From Varanus komodoensis (Eukaryota; Chordata; Lepidosauria; Squamata; Varanidae), in NCBI RefSeq assembly GCF_004798865.1, contig NW_025336346.1, positions 3,128,176 through 3,192,175 of the forward strand: 64,000 nucleotides of DNA. Reading direction: 5' to 3'. Under the pieces are notes generated by a model, which made no database searches, was not told the DNA's origin, and saw only the letters and a list, made by a program, of their open reading frames with translations. Position numbers and translations under genes: made by a program. Shown one piece after another: positions 47,147 through 59,237 of this stretch. Numbering within the stretch: the stretch's first letter is position 1; the number at the start of each line of letters is the position of its first letter.

Positions 47147-48564
47147 CCTGACGCATGAATTAACTATGAATAAGGGTCAACTTGGGCTGATGAAAATTGC
47201 CCTTCCCATGCCACTGACTGCCCACAGCTGCTCACATTCATCTGATTGGAAAGGAAGGCTGGGCTGAATTCCCACGGCCCCCCTGCCAGGGATCCCAACC
47301 CATGTCCTCTCCCAACAATCCGCCCTCGTGCAGGCACTGGTTGAGCACTGGATTCGCTCAAACAGGCACACCAACAGGTCGAAGGAGGCTATTTAAACAG
47401 GAGAGGCGGCAAGGACTGGGACTGAAAAGGGAAGGGGAAAGGCAATTGAAGCACAGCAGGAGTTTCTAGCCCCACCTCCCCAGAGGATGCAGACTCTCCA
47501 GCACATCACCTTGACAAGGCAACAACAAAGCCAAGCCTACTCCACACAAGCCAGGCAGTGGGTCTCCCACGGGCAGAGGAGCAGCAAAATCAGTTGGGCA
47601 ACAGGCTCAGGCAAGTTCGCTCCCAGAGAGACAAAAGACCCATTCCAGGTGCTGGCATTTCATTGCCCCTGGGGCCGGGGGGGGGGATCCCCAAGAACCC
47701 ATCCTGGGATGGACTGTATCACACTGGGCATATCCCGCCTGGGCCTCTTCCCAGCTGCAGGCAGTAAAGCCCAGACAGTTGACCTTGGGACCAAACTCAG
47801 CTCATCCCGATAAGCTTCATGCATGAATCATCCAGCTTCCCAACCTTCCCTGTAAGGCCCTGTCAGGAGAAACAGCAGAAGAACGGGCCAACTTGGCTAA
47901 CCCCTGAGCTCCTGTCCATGCACCTCTCACACAGCTATTAGGAGGCTGAGCCTGCAAGCCGCAGGGGACATAATTGCCCTCCACCTCAGCCCAGTGCCAG
48001 CACCTGGCACCGTGGTGTGCGAGCACTGGGCTTGGAGCTCCACTGCCTGGGGAGCAGGCATCTGAGGCAAGGCTGCCCTGGACTGCTCCCCACCATTTTG
48101 CCCATGGCAAAGCCACACTGAGCAGCCATGGCTTGCTCCCAGCTCACCGATCCTGGGATTGCTCTCTCGGGCTTAAGACTGCAGAATCAACTTTAGGTAG
48201 AGGGATTTTAATTGTCAACAAAACTCCTTGGTTGCACCTCACATTGGCTGTAGGAGGCCAGCCCAAACCTGCGTGAAGTTAGTGATCAGCCATAATTCAT
48301 AAAGAAAATCCAGCACCTCCATGGCTGTTAGTTCAATCTGTTACAAAAATGCTATTTTTGTTTGTCTTGTCTTGCCTTGCATTGCAAAAGCCTGCCTCTC
48401 CCTTTATCTCCTAAAATGTGGGTCACCTTCGTCATTCATGACTACAACCTTCTCCTTCTGGGCCTTCTGTGGTGACACCTTCCTGGTCAACGTTATTCAC
48501 ATCTCTCATTGTTTAGATCATGTAACATGGATGAGGGGCCACCCCCACCCCCACACTGCATTTG

Positions 48565-48782
48565 CATCCTAGCTTTCTTCCTCTTGCAAGGAACCCAAGG
48601 CAGCCTACCAAATTCTCTTCCTCTCCATGTTGCCCTCACAACGGCAACCCTGTGTGGTAGGATTGGCTGAGAGGCAAAAGCCTCATGTCACCCAGTGGGT
48701 TTCGTGGCTGAGTGGGAACTGGAACCGTGGTCTCCTGAGTTCCAGTCCAGCAGCCCTAAACCACTAACCATACCGGCTCCCA
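48565..48782 (-). repeat. tRNA-derived SINE (type 1), near full length, minus strand
   Basis: Read reversed from 48782, there is a tRNA-like head: AGCCGGTATGGTTAGTGGTT (box A region), then ACTCAGGAGACCACGGTTCC and AGTTCCCACTCAGCCAC (box B region, GGTTCCAGTTCCC). The body (CTGGGTGACATGAGGC, the CACACAGGGTTGCC block) and a LINE-like tail (GGTAGGCTGCCTTGGGTTCC) follow. It is the best-kept SINE of this type in the window, about 215 bp. Confidence 0.75.
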
Positions 48783-49903
48783 TTTGCAGAATGCATGGAG
48801 AGGTGGGTGGATTTCCAAATGACAGTCCCTTCCACCCACTGACCCTCCCATGTTTCCTCACCATCTTTTCCATTCCCTTTTTCCCAGTGCAGAGAATCCT
48901 TTAAGGGATGCGGGGAGGGAGCAGCTGTACACAGCGCCTTCTAACAGATAGCGCCAGGAACTCTCTGTCTGGAAGGTGACCTTGTCTTTAGCTGCACGGA
49001 CTTGCCCCCTACTTCTGCTCCTGCTGGTGACCTCTCTTCCTCCAACTTAGCCCTTGCCATATCGAAAGGCCCCCTTAGAGAGCTCTGTCCAGCTCCCTTG
49101 TTGCTGAACCTCAAACGGCTCACATGGCAGGGTAATAAGGCCGAACAGACCACAGCCGCTCCAAAGAGAGGCGCCAAGGGCCAGAGAGCACTTTCACAGA
49201 CCTTTCCAGTACAAAAGAACATGCAGCATCGAGCACTGACTCCAACCCTTCTAATGTCTGCACCCCATTTACAAAAAGAACCAACATGTTCTTGATCCCC
49301 CCCAGCAATCATGAAGTATTGGAGGGGGGCAAGGAGGGAGAACAACCTTAGAATGGATGAGTTATGGGCTGCACTTCACCACCTGCCCGTCATGTCCTTG
49401 ACCCCCTTTCTACAGTACATCAGTACTGCCGAGTTTTACATTTGCCTGCCCGTTAAAAGCTCAGCACAATTCTAGCCTTGGTGGGGGATAAAACAATCAC
49501 TGCCCCCGATGGAAGTCCTGGACTTGCACAAGCAGACCAGGATCTTAAGGAGCGGCGCCTCATGCCCACTCCCCGCAGCCGTCACCTGTGTGCAAAATGC
49601 TCCGAGAAAAGGATCCTTAGCCTGGCATTTACCCAGCCATCTCCTAGTCCAATAACACCGCTGGGTTAATGGTAATATCGATTCATAACTAGAAATCCCA
49701 TAAGCTATTTTGGGACAGGGAAGCATTTCATCTTTTCTTGGCAATGCATACGTACCAGTCAAATATCTGCTAAATTCAGAATATATTTTTAGAGGCTCCC
49801 CGCACTTTCAGAATTGCCAGATGCCCGCTCCACTTTATAAAGTCCCTGAAAAGTCCAAAAGAGGGCTTGGATTTTTTTTAGCATCTAAGAATATAGTATG
49901 GGG

Positions 49904-49904
<1 letters not shown>

Positions 49905-49940
<36 letters not shown>
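49905..49940. repeat. (TG)n microsatellite
   Basis: About eighteen TG units. Confidence 0.97.
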
Positions 49941-49942
<2 letters not shown>

Positions 49943-50179
49943 GGAATGTGTCTCTGTCATATAAACACATGTGCACAATGAGCTTTTCTACACAATGTAT
50001 TTTGTTCATTGTGCACTTATGATTCCTCACTCATGGTCATTTGCGGGTGTTTTACCCAATGCCATCCTTCTCCAGGGCTTCCAGGTTTTGTTTTTTTCTT
50101 TTTTAGATCAAGGAAAATATGGTTTTATTTGAAAATGGTGGAATGCAACACTTGTGCATTTACCTAGTGGTTGTGTAAT

Positions 50180-50570
50180 AGATCAAATGAAATGAAAGAA
50201 ATTAGGAGAGTAAGTACCCGGAGGAGGGCTTTCTCTGCGGTGGCGCCCAACCTATGGAATTCACTCCCCAAAGAGGTCCGCCTGGCACCGTCGTTACTGG
50301 TTTTTCGGCGCCAGGTAAAGACCTTTTTATTTAAACATCATTTCAATTGTTAAAACATATGATCTGGCCTGGGCAACTTCTTCTTCCTTCTCTTTCTCCT
50401 CCTATATTTTTATTTTATACTGATAATTTTAATTTTGTATTTGTAAATAAATGTATTTTTTGTATTGTTATATTTAATGGTAATTTATTATGTACTATTG
50501 TATTTCAATGTATTTTATCATGTTGTAAGCCGCCCCGAGGTTTCGGCAAGGGGCGGCATAGAAATGTTAT

Positions 50571-50606
<36 letters not shown>
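50180..50606 (+). mobile_element. L2-like LINE 3' end with (ATA)n tail
   Basis: It encodes the RT C-terminal tail EIRRVSTRRRAFSAVAP, NLWNSLPKEVRLAPSLLVF and RRQVKTFLFKHHFNC. A T-rich 3' UTR and the terminal hairpin-like gccgccccgaggtttcggca with aggggcggcatagaaatg follow, and then the microsatellite at 50568-50606. The tail ORF is intact, and the copy is very close to the opposite-strand insertion at 62131-62630, so the family was active fairly recently. It is 5'-truncated. Only the clade is inferred: L2/CR1-like, not L1. Confidence 0.82.
50568..50606. repeat. (AAT)n microsatellite (LINE tail)
   Basis: About thirteen ATA/AAT units that form the 3' end of the LINE at 50180. Confidence 0.95.
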
Positions 50607-51587
50607 CATATAGAAAGGCAGAGAAAAGAAGACTTCTGGGAAAAAATGTGTTAAGGAACTGATCTGAATCTTGCAAAGAAGCTGGAAGCAGAAGCCCCAT
50701 TAAAGTGAAGGATTACAAGCCTCATGTAGAAAAGTCAAAAATATTTTAGGACTGCTTCATCCCTTGCAGAAAGCAATGGATCCTGGTCTTCCCATAGATG
50801 CCAATGATTTCTTTTCCCTTGTATCAGAAGGGGAGGAATTCAGGCTGTAGCAATTCCCCTCACTACCTCTCGAGGGCACTTGCCTTGGTGGCAGCCACTG
50901 TTTCTTCTTACCATGCGCCTATCAAGCAGCTTGGCTCTTCTGGTCACCCAGACACACCACCTGGGGCCTTAGAAATACATCACGGATCCAGACTGTTCCC
51001 TTCACTAGTTAAGCTAGGGATGCTTCCAGGCGAGCCCTCTGTGGCCGCATCTCCCCGTCCTGTCTCATTCATGGCATCTTACGGGATTTCCAGAGCGTGC
51101 CGTCTTTCACCTGCAACCCTCTCACTGCTCCTAGTCAAGGCTCGTGCAATGACTCTGACTTTTTTCCTTCATGGATTTTCCATGCTAAGCAAAAAAGATG
51201 GAGGGAGTGGTGGGAAGACATGCGAGGTTGACAAGCGAAAGGAGATGTAGTTTGGAGCCGCAGTACAATTCTGTGAATGAGATCTTGTCCAGAAGCACTC
51301 TTGGCTTCAGATGTCTGAGGCATGGATATGGGGATTGGCCCCAGACATAGAAACAGAGGGGAGCTCCTGTATTTTCCTGTAGGGAAGATGGTCATTTGGG
51401 CTTTTTTACTTGCTGTGTTCACTGTACATCAAAAATGCTTCATGTGTTCACACGTAAAAATGTGATATGTGAACGCAACAACCCCATTTGTAAAAATGTG
51501 TACTTAATAGGCATATGAGGCTGGCTGGAGCTCCCTGTTGAGTTTATATCCAGTGATATTTACTGCTGTGCAACATGAGAAATGGTC

Positions 51588-51700
51588 ATAGAATCTTAGA
51601 ATAGTAGAATCGGAAGGGGACAATGGGCCGTGGAGTCCACCTCCCTGCTCAGTGCAGGTCCTGAGACGCCTGGGCTGAAAGAGTCCTGTCCTGTCATCAT
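51588..51700 (-). mobile_element. CR1 LINE 3' terminus, minus strand
   Basis: The plus strand reads gtcatagaatcttagaatag, then agaatcggaaggggacaatg, gagtccacctccctgctcag and tgcaggt. This is the reversed CR1 3' UTR with its ATTCTATG-type ending, and it matches 30941-31040 and 32110-32200. It is 5'-truncated to about 110 bp. Confidence 0.8.
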
Positions 51701-51837
51701 TGTTCGAATGAGGAGCCACTCTCTGCAGGAGACTCAGCCCCTAAGAACCTAGTTCACGCGTCTCCATGCGGAGCTCCAGAAAATAGATATCTTGCTTTCC
51801 AGAGCCTGTTGTTAATTCTAGTCTTGTCCTAGAGCAG

Positions 51838-51870
51838 TGGTGGTGAACCTCAGGCCACGGGACCGCACCG
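51838..51870 (+). repeat. Possible hAT-type terminal repeat
   Basis: The text cagtggtggtgaacctcagg, then ccacggg, resembles the left end of a known kind of non-autonomous hAT element (CAGTGGTGGCGAACCT). No matching right end was found downstream. Confidence 0.3.
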
Positions 51871-51929
51871 AATCTGCTGAGGTTTCCCAGACAGCCCCAC
51901 CCCGTCCTCCTGTCCCAGACCATCTCTCA

Positions 51930-53335
51930 ACCACCAACGGTGGTGGGTGTTTTCCTGGCCTTTGTGCAGTTTCTCATCCCATTCCTCCACTTTTTCCGTG
52001 ATCAACCACGGTACTTTCTTGGCCAGCTGTTTAGGATGGGAGTTGGAGGTAATATCCTCTGGTGGTCCTGTTCCTACCACTGGGTTGATTTCAGAAAAGA
52101 TCGTGCATGTGTCTCCATGGCATTCATGCTATGGGATGCCCCCCATGCAATATGAGATTTACATAAAACCACTGGGTAAGGTCATCTGTCCGTTTCATAG
52201 ATTGTTGATATAGATGTACTGACAGATGCTGTCAATATGCTGAGGACACCCAGCTTCTTTTCCCTTCCTCATCAAATGCAGGTGCTACGCCTAATATCTT
52301 TAACTGGTTTCTGGAGTCAGTGACAGGCTGGATGAGGACTTGTAATTTGGAGGTCAGTCCAAGGCGATGCTGATGGCTGATGCAATTGGCCATGGAGGTG
52401 GCATTTGGGCTTTTCTGACTGGTACTGCCCTCTTACCTTAAGCATGGGAGGGGAACTGGTTGCCTTAAGGATGAGGGTTGTGGCTGGAAGATGCTTTTAG
52501 AAGTTAATGTACTAATGGGCACCCAAGAGAGTTTATGGCTTGGCATGCCCTTTACCAGCTTTGGAATGTCAGCTGTGACCTCTTCTGGAAAAAATGCATC
52601 ATATGTACTGTGTCAGTTATTTCTATCCTGGTAACTTCTGTGCTACATTTCTGCAATGCACTGCCCAGGGGATTCCCTATTGGGAAGCTTCACCTGGCTT
52701 AAAGTATGGCAGCCAAGATTTTTACTGGGATTTGCCACTGGGACCTCTCTTCACTGTCATGTGCAACGAGCAATGGCCTCTACAGGTAATGCTTTAAGCT
52801 TGAAAAGAGCTGGAGCCAGGCTGTCTGAAAGGCTGCCTACTCCTGTTTGAACCTTCTCCAGGCGCGTTCCTTCTCCTTCAACTGCAGGTGCCAGCGGCCA
52901 TTCCAGTGGGCTGTTTCTGCGAAGGTGAGAGGCAGAAGCATGCGCATTGCCCCAGCCCCGCAGAAAGACTACTGGATGCCTCTCCTCCTCCCTCTCAGCT
53001 AAGGCCATGCCTTGAATATCCACACCTTCAGAAGCTAGTTAAGTGGCCATCGCAACTAAGTAGTCCTGATTATGGAATACTCTTCTATGACACCTCCTGG
53101 CACCTACATTACCATTTCTTAGGCAGCAAATGAAGACTGCCCTATTCTTACAAGATTCTGACAGAATATAACTGAGGATTGGTTCACAGTATTTTTAACA
53201 ATTAGTTATTAATGCTTCCTGATGGTTGTACTGATTTTATTCTTATTTTGTATCCACTTTCTTCAATTGCTTTAGTTTTGCATGTGTGTTGCCTTGGAGA
53301 TGATTGGGGGAAAGGCGAGGTACACATAAATAAAT
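51930..53335 (+). mobile_element. L2-like LINE, RT region, old and gapped
   Basis: The ordered remnants are atttacataaaaccactggg (the IYMKPLG tract before the RT active site), tgtcaatatgctgaggacac (QYAEDTQ, standing for the YADDTQ catalytic motif), gacaggctggatgaggactt (WMR), ctacatttctgcaatgcact (the DYCNAL tract), and a 3' UTR ending with gttgccttggagatgattgg, ggcgaggtacacataaataa. Many substitutions and some deletions make it inactive, and it is older than the copy at 50180. Confidence 0.7.
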
Positions 53336-53932
53336 AATACGGTGCGTCTCTTTGCTTAAAATTCCTGACCCTGACCCTTTAGCCCAGCCTGCCTCAAAAC
53401 TCTCCACTCATGCATAGAGCAGGTCTGGTGTTCTTTCCTTCCATCCCTCTGAGGACTGAGGTTTTATTTTGGAAGCATTTGAGTAGCTGATGTGATACCA
53501 TCTGACAGCTGATTACAGCATTGTTTCTCTGTTCCACTTCAGCAGAGCAGAATTCTAGGGAAGACTAAACCTTTGCATTCATGTGCTCCGGTGGGACCAG
53601 CTGTGGTTGAAAATATCCAGTGGGACGGTGAGCAGAAACCAACCATCTTATGGCTGTGGGAATGTCTCACCCATGTGAATTCAGAACACAAAGAAGTTGC
53701 CAAAGAAGGGTCTGTGGTCCTCAGATGTTGCTTTCCACTGATCCATCAGAGTGAAGTGCCTCTAGACAAAACTTTTGAGAAAAGAATGGCATAAAAGGCA
53801 GCCATTTTGCTTTTAGAAGAGATGATGCCTATAGAATGAAATGATCCAAACATACTAATATATAAACATTTGCATGCACATTTTGGCTGGGTTGTTTAGT
53901 TCTCTGTACTAATTTTCCTAGTGTAACCAAGC

Positions 53933-54140
53933 AGAAGGCACTGAGTAGCAATTCCACCATTTTTCCTTCACAGATTTTTTGTGATAAAGAAAAAGGTGGA
54001 GAAAACAGTGAGAAAACACAGGAGGGTCATGGGAGGAAGAAAACATCATTTGGAGCCCCTGTAAATTCTCGGAATAAGGCAAGGCGATGGTGCTGCAGAA
54101 GCTAATTTGGAAGCACCCGTGATTTGGGGAACGCAACCAT
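53933..54140 (+). repeat. Uncharacterised interspersed repeat, copy 2
   Basis: This copy shares an ordered set of words with 18390-18600: ccttcacaga, ttttttgtgataaag, acacaggagggtcat, cccctgtaaattct, a gctgcag block and a cccgtgattt block. It is about 40 bases shorter than the other copy in its 3' part. No coding remnant is visible. Confidence 0.5.
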
Positions 54141-57100
54141 TGCACAATTTTGGGCAGAGGCAACATCTCCAAGGGCAAGATGTGAGCAAACTGTTTCTGT
54201 CAGTTTGTAGCGGAAGACAGCCTGGACTTGCTGGTGCTCCGGTGCTCCACTTCTCTGTGTAGCAGGTTTTCAATTCTAAGAAGTGCTCCAGGGACTTGTG
54301 CAAGACCATTACGTGAACTTCATAACTGAGCAGGATCAGTCCAGTCTAATTGTCTGTCCATCCCATCATGCTGGGAGGCTGGAGAGCACTAAAGATGGAA
54401 CAGACCGTGTATATATTTATACTTATCCACTATGGGTGTTTCCTCAGGGAGAGGTGAAGAAAAGGCTGCCAAATCTGGTTGCTTTTCCGCTTTCAGCATC
54501 CTCAAAAGGATGCTGTTCCTGAAGACTCCAGGCAGAGGGTATAATGCCAGATCAGCTTCCTAGGTGCACAGCTGGAAAGTATTTACACATTCTCAAACTA
54601 CTCTGGATTGCCTCAATTATACTAAAGGGTTGGCCTACAATATCACCAAGTGTCCCATTTCTCTACTGATTATGGCTATTTGATTCCTCATCTTCTCTGT
54701 AAAGGCAAGCAAAATACCTGCCTCTTGGTGAAATCTTGCGTCGCCAAGGCATACAGAGAAATGTGGATTCTACAACCAGCCAGCTATCTGTCTCCATGCC
54801 AAAACCTTCCCTTCCTTCACCACCATTCCCTCAGCCCTTACCACAGACCTCGGCACCTCGTGCAAACAGAACAGTATGTCAAAGCGGGAATGGGGGAAAT
54901 GGCAGTGGAAGGATGTAATTTATTTCTTGCAGGTGTGTTTTGTCATTTGCAATCGATCAAAGGCAGAGAGCAGTTGGGAGTGCAGGAAAAGGAAAGGTGA
55001 CAGAAATGGTAAATTGGGCTGCAGGAGCTGCACGAGGCAGAGGCCAGTGCCTCCGACAGGCGTTGCCCTCGGTTTTCCCATTATACCAAGAAACAAATAC
55101 AGCAAAATAAAGAGCATGCTCATTTTCACGGGGCTGATGTGGCATTTGGGCTTGAGATGCTTTCAGAACTCATTTCTAGAGAAGCAGTTGTTTAACCCCT
55201 GGAGGCTGGAATGCAACAGCAGGCATTAAAAGCTCCACAGAAACTTTGGAGAATAGCTGGGCTCCTTCGGAAGCACTCCTGAGGTCATTCCCTCCTCTTG
55301 AGGTCATTCCCTCCTGGCCTGCACAATCCGCTTCCTTATGCCTTTCCTTGAACAGAAGGATTCGCCTTGAGGAAGTCCTCAGTGAATGCTGCACACGTGC
55401 GTGTCAGTGGGAATTGTGCACGCTCACCTTCTCCAAATGGTGCTCATTATCCACAACAGGGAGAATTAATGAATACAACCATCTGTCCAAGGAAATGGAT
55501 TCTCAGCCTGGTATGGTGTTTTATTTTTTGCCTTGTGTTATTATTAATTGTTCTTATTGTGAACCACTTAGGGATTTTGTGTACTGAGTTAAAAAGTAAA
55601 ATGTTAAATTAGTATAAAAGTATTTTTAGGAATAATACTTATTTTCATTTTAGTATTAAGACAACGTGAACAATGGCACATCATTATCCACTGTGCATCT
55701 CTAATAGATGTATTCCTTTGTGGAAGATTTGTTCTTGTTCAATCAAATGCCCTGCCCTGGATGCAGGAATGATTGCCTTTGGATGTGCTCTAGTACGTAA
55801 GATCCAGAAAGGAAAGACATGATTGGTCGGTTCGAGGCTCTGTCTTCTATGGGCAGAGGAGCTCCACCCACATAGGTGCATCCCCCAATCTGGCCCCTCC
55901 CCTTGCATCACAGATCACCTCATTTGGCAGAGTCCCCAGTTCTGTGTGTAAGATTTTCAGGAAACTGGTAGAAGGAGCAGGGAAGTCTTTGGCGTTGTCT
56001 GCACCAAAGTCTGGATCCCACCCAATACAGATGTTTGAATGACATATATTGACTGGATGGACTGCCTTCATAGGGTAGGATAACACCCTACCCTGGCCAA
56101 CATTTCACACAAGCTTTCTGCTTTCAGTTACACATCTGCTGAGTTCCTTGTGATCTGCCTGCCCATGAACCGCTCACGCAAGTCTGAAAATGGGAGCCTG
56201 CAGGGCAGGTGGCAGTGTGCGACTTGATCCTTAAAATCAGAGGGCTGGTGGATAATCTTTTTCAGTCATCAAGGGAAAAGCGTCTATCATTTTGTGGCTG
56301 CAAAGATGGCATGTGTGGAACGAGATGCCAAGCAAGTGGTCCTTTCCAGGGTACCTACGCCAGCCTCTCTCACTGTCCTGTCATTCCAATGCCACTGCAC
56401 TGCAGCAAAGCCAAAGCCAAAGCATTTCCCCCAGGACCTCGCAAAGCCACCGCGCATCCCTGCCACCTTGCTTGCTTCCTTTGCAGTGAGGAGACAGACT
56501 GCAATCAGACGACATTAACTGTGGCATACAGAACTCACCATGTAGCTCTGCCATATAGATCTGTACACACAGTTCTCCTCTCAGTTACACCATTATTTAG
56601 TAGCTAAGCGATCAACTGTAACTTAGCACAGAGGAGCACTGAGGTTAGTCTTCTATAGAGAGTATCTACATAATAATTATGGTGTGTTGGCTAGCAATAA
56701 AGAAAGGTTATGGCATAATTAGTGCACTCAATTTGCTTCTTTCCCTAACCAACACATTCTGTATGGATGGGTGCGAGCACATGCACACAGTGCAGTCTGC
56801 AGGAAGTGTGACAGGGGCCAAACTTGTCTTTGCAGCCACAATCCATGCTCAATGAGGGTGTCTAAAATTCTCTTCTTAAAAATATCCAATTGTGCATTCT
56901 AAAAATCAAAGCATTAGGCAGTCCTACACAGGCTCCCTTGTTTTGCGTGCTTTCCCCTTCTTCAATGTCCTAATTGATGGTAAGGTCAAAGACTGGGATA
57001 AGGACTGGGGAAAGAAGGCTAGGACTGACAACTGTGGAGGTAGGACGCATGTTGGGGAAGGGGAAGGACAAGAAACAGAGCAAGACTAAATGGGGCAAGA

Positions 57101-57212
57101 CCACCCAAAGCCTGCTCTTCACGCCAGGGAGCACATGAGATGCCACCACCGCCTCCACATCCTCTCTCTTTCCTGCCTTTGTTCTCCCACCAGCCACAGA
57201 CTCAGCACTCAC

Positions 57213-57312
57213 AGAAGCCACGTTAACGTAGTCATCGTCTGAGAGCGTGTCCAGCATATCATAGACCGATGTCTTCATCAGCTTCAGTGTCAGGCCACTA
57301 ACGCTGCCACTC
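57213..57312 (-). CDS. CACNA2D2: CACNA2D2 exon, vWA domain MIDAS start (100 bp)
   Basis: The minus strand gives one base completing a valine codon, then [18 protein letters not shown] and [15 protein letters not shown]. The acceptor is ctacag|GAGTGG and the donor is GCTTCT|gtgagt. The exon is 100 bp: 1 plus 33 codons. Together with the preceding exon it forms the motif D-V-S-G-S, the DxSxS of a complete MIDAS. The later threonine (exon 45153-44995) and aspartate (exon 42794-42687) are also present, so the metal site looks intact, as in alpha2delta-1 and -2. Remembered mammalian sequence has CEMLDTL where this has YDMLDTL. The codon split inside DV|S is phase 2. Confidence 0.96.
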
Positions 57313-57575
57313 CTGTAGGAGGAGGAGAGGAGACACAGCTCATGTTGCCACTCGGTCGACTTCTGCTGAAACCCCACAGTCCGTCGACCATTATTTCTTC
57401 CTTTGCTGCTCTGGCGGATGCCGTGAACAGTAACACCTTCCTGAGGCCCCCAGATGCCTTTCAGATGCTACCGTCTTTTTACTGGCAGTCAGAACGACAC
57501 GATGGGCCATGATCTTTAGAGTGAGCAAATGAAAATGTCATTGCAAGTGGCTAAATTCTGGGGAGAAATACTTAC
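57313..57575 (-). other. CACNA2D2: CACNA2D2 intron, 263 bp
   Basis: A short intron with donor gtaagt and acceptor ctacag. No repeat is visible in it. It splits the MIDAS motif between two exons. Confidence 0.95.
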
Positions 57576-57626
57576 ACGTCTACAATGATCACCATGTCCT
57601 TTGGAGACGAAGCTCCCTGGATGTAC
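57576..57626 (-). CDS. CACNA2D2: CACNA2D2 exon, start of vWA domain (51 bp)
   Basis: The minus strand gives one base closing a codon (probably the W of RPW), then YIQGASSPKDMVIIVD and GT opening the next valine. The acceptor is ccatgcag|GTAC and the donor is GACGT|gtaagt. MVIIVDV is the first beta-strand of the vWA domain, and its aspartate is the first metal ligand. In this family the preceding exon should end in the arginine triplet important for gabapentinoid binding to alpha2delta-1 and -2. I could not find it between 57627 and 64000, so that intron must exceed 6.3 kb or the exon is too diverged for me to see. A serine at ASSPKD, where alpha2delta-1 has AASPKD, favours alpha2delta-2. Confidence 0.95.
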
Positions 57627-59217
57627 CTGCATGGAACAAAGACAAGGATACAGCCTGAAGCAGGCATTGAACAGTCTTTGCAATCCCACAGAGCAGCGTG
57701 ACCCCTCGCCATTTTAGTACGTTCAATGCTGCACAATCATCTTTGGAAACATGAAAACATTCTTTTTAATAAGCAAACTTTAAAAAATTATGCAGCAACC
57801 CGTGAAACAGATCTGTAAAGACAAAGCACATAGTTCAATTATAAGCGTTTTAAAAGCACAATTTAAAGGAGTATTTTTAAGCCTTTATTATTTTTGCTAA
57901 CCTTTGACAGAGAACTTGATGTATTTCTTAATAATAATAATAATAGTAATCAGTTGTTATCTCAGGACACACACTTTCTGTAATATCTGTGAAATCAGTT
58001 CAATAAATGTATTTGCTATTTTTGCTGTCACAGATTTACAGGGGGGAAAACCCACATCTATAAAACACCACTGTGCGATCAAAGACACACACATATATAA
58101 TACAATAAAACATTCATAAGATTATTAAATCATGGGCTTACCATACCACTGTAAAATACTCAGATACCACAGTGATGACAAAAGGTATGTGGTTTAGAAT
58201 TTACTACTATTTTGAAATATGGGTTTCCTTGTCAGAATTCCTGCATAGATTTCTGTTGTTCTTGCCTACAAAGTGTGATGGCAATGGGAACCCAAGCTGA
58301 GACTGAAGAAGTACATACAAGGAGTGCCTTTCCCTGTGGAATGCCATCTTGTGCATCCCATGGCAAACGGAATGAGGCTCAGTGCTGAGTCCCCACCAGT
58401 GCTCCCCCATGGGTCTCTTGCTGACGGCAGGTGGAGAACCCCATGTTTAGATAGTCCCAAAATACGTACGTTGCTCATGGAATAGCTTTCTGTTTGGATA
58501 CCCCTACCTTCCACACAGCATCTGAGCAGAGTGTGCACAAATTGATACTTAAAAGTATTCCCACACCAGTACTTCCAGTACTACTGAAAGGACACCCAGA
58601 TTTGCATCTTCCTTGTGAGGCAGAACAGGCTGAGAGGCATTTCCTTTGGCATTACTCATCAGCTGCTCCTCCCACATGGTTATTTCGTAGTCGAATCCAT
58701 ACTAAGCTGTTTTGGGGTGGAAGGGTGGAGAGGGACAGACTTTTCTGGTTTAGCTGCCTTAGACATGAGCAGCTGGCACATGTGTAGGACTGAGAATGAG
58801 CAGTGCTGACTCGGAATGGAGAGAACTGCAATCCAGTGCAATTGGCAGCCAATGCGTTGTGGGAGGATTAATGTATGTGAAGTCGGGGGCCACTAGCAGT
58901 GGGTACCTCCTGCCTCCCAGGAAGCTGATCATGGCAAGAAGGCCAGTTCTGTCCCATCCCTCAGCTAGAGAAGGAACAGATGCAGGAGATTCCTCCTTTC
59001 TGTCACAAGGCACGTTTTAAAGAATGTTGTAACTAAGGACAAGTGACCCCCCCCTTACTTTTTTCCTCCTCCTTCCATATCCCCTTTCCTTTTGTGATAT
59101 GTCTTTTAGGTAAATCTGAGGAAAGAGACTGGCTATTGACAGTTCATTGTAAGTTGGCCTGGAAGCCTTCTTCTGTTGAAGAGTGGCTAAAATGCTTCAA
59201 GCAAGCAAAAAATTAAA

Positions 59218-59237
59218 TACATGCATGCATGCATGCA
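59218..59237. repeat. (ATGC)n run
   Basis: Four to five perfect ATGC units (acatgcatgcatgcatgcat), self-complementary. Confidence 0.9.

Larger units (their letters stand above)
45154..57212 (-). other. CACNA2D2: CACNA2D2 intron, 12.1 kb
   Basis: This intron holds MITEs (45249-45383, 47071-47146, perhaps 51838), SINE 48565-48782, (TG)n 49905-49940, L2-like LINEs at 50180-50606 and 51930-53335, a CR1 end at 51588-51700 and an unnamed repeat at 53933-54140. In 46030-47060, 47150-48560, 48790-49900, 50610-51580, 53340-53930 and 54150-57210 I see no gene and no nameable repeat. There is a doubled gaggtcattccctcct word at about 55281-55315. Confidence 0.9.

Noticed and set aside
48565-48782. tRNA-like promoter boxes suggesting a tRNA gene
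   Set aside because: No complete cloverleaf is present. The boxes belong to a SINE that has other copies in the window.
51838-52160. Complete hAT element beginning cagtggtggtgaacct
   Set aside because: No inverted right end or 8-bp duplication could be found, so only the left-end resemblance is kept.
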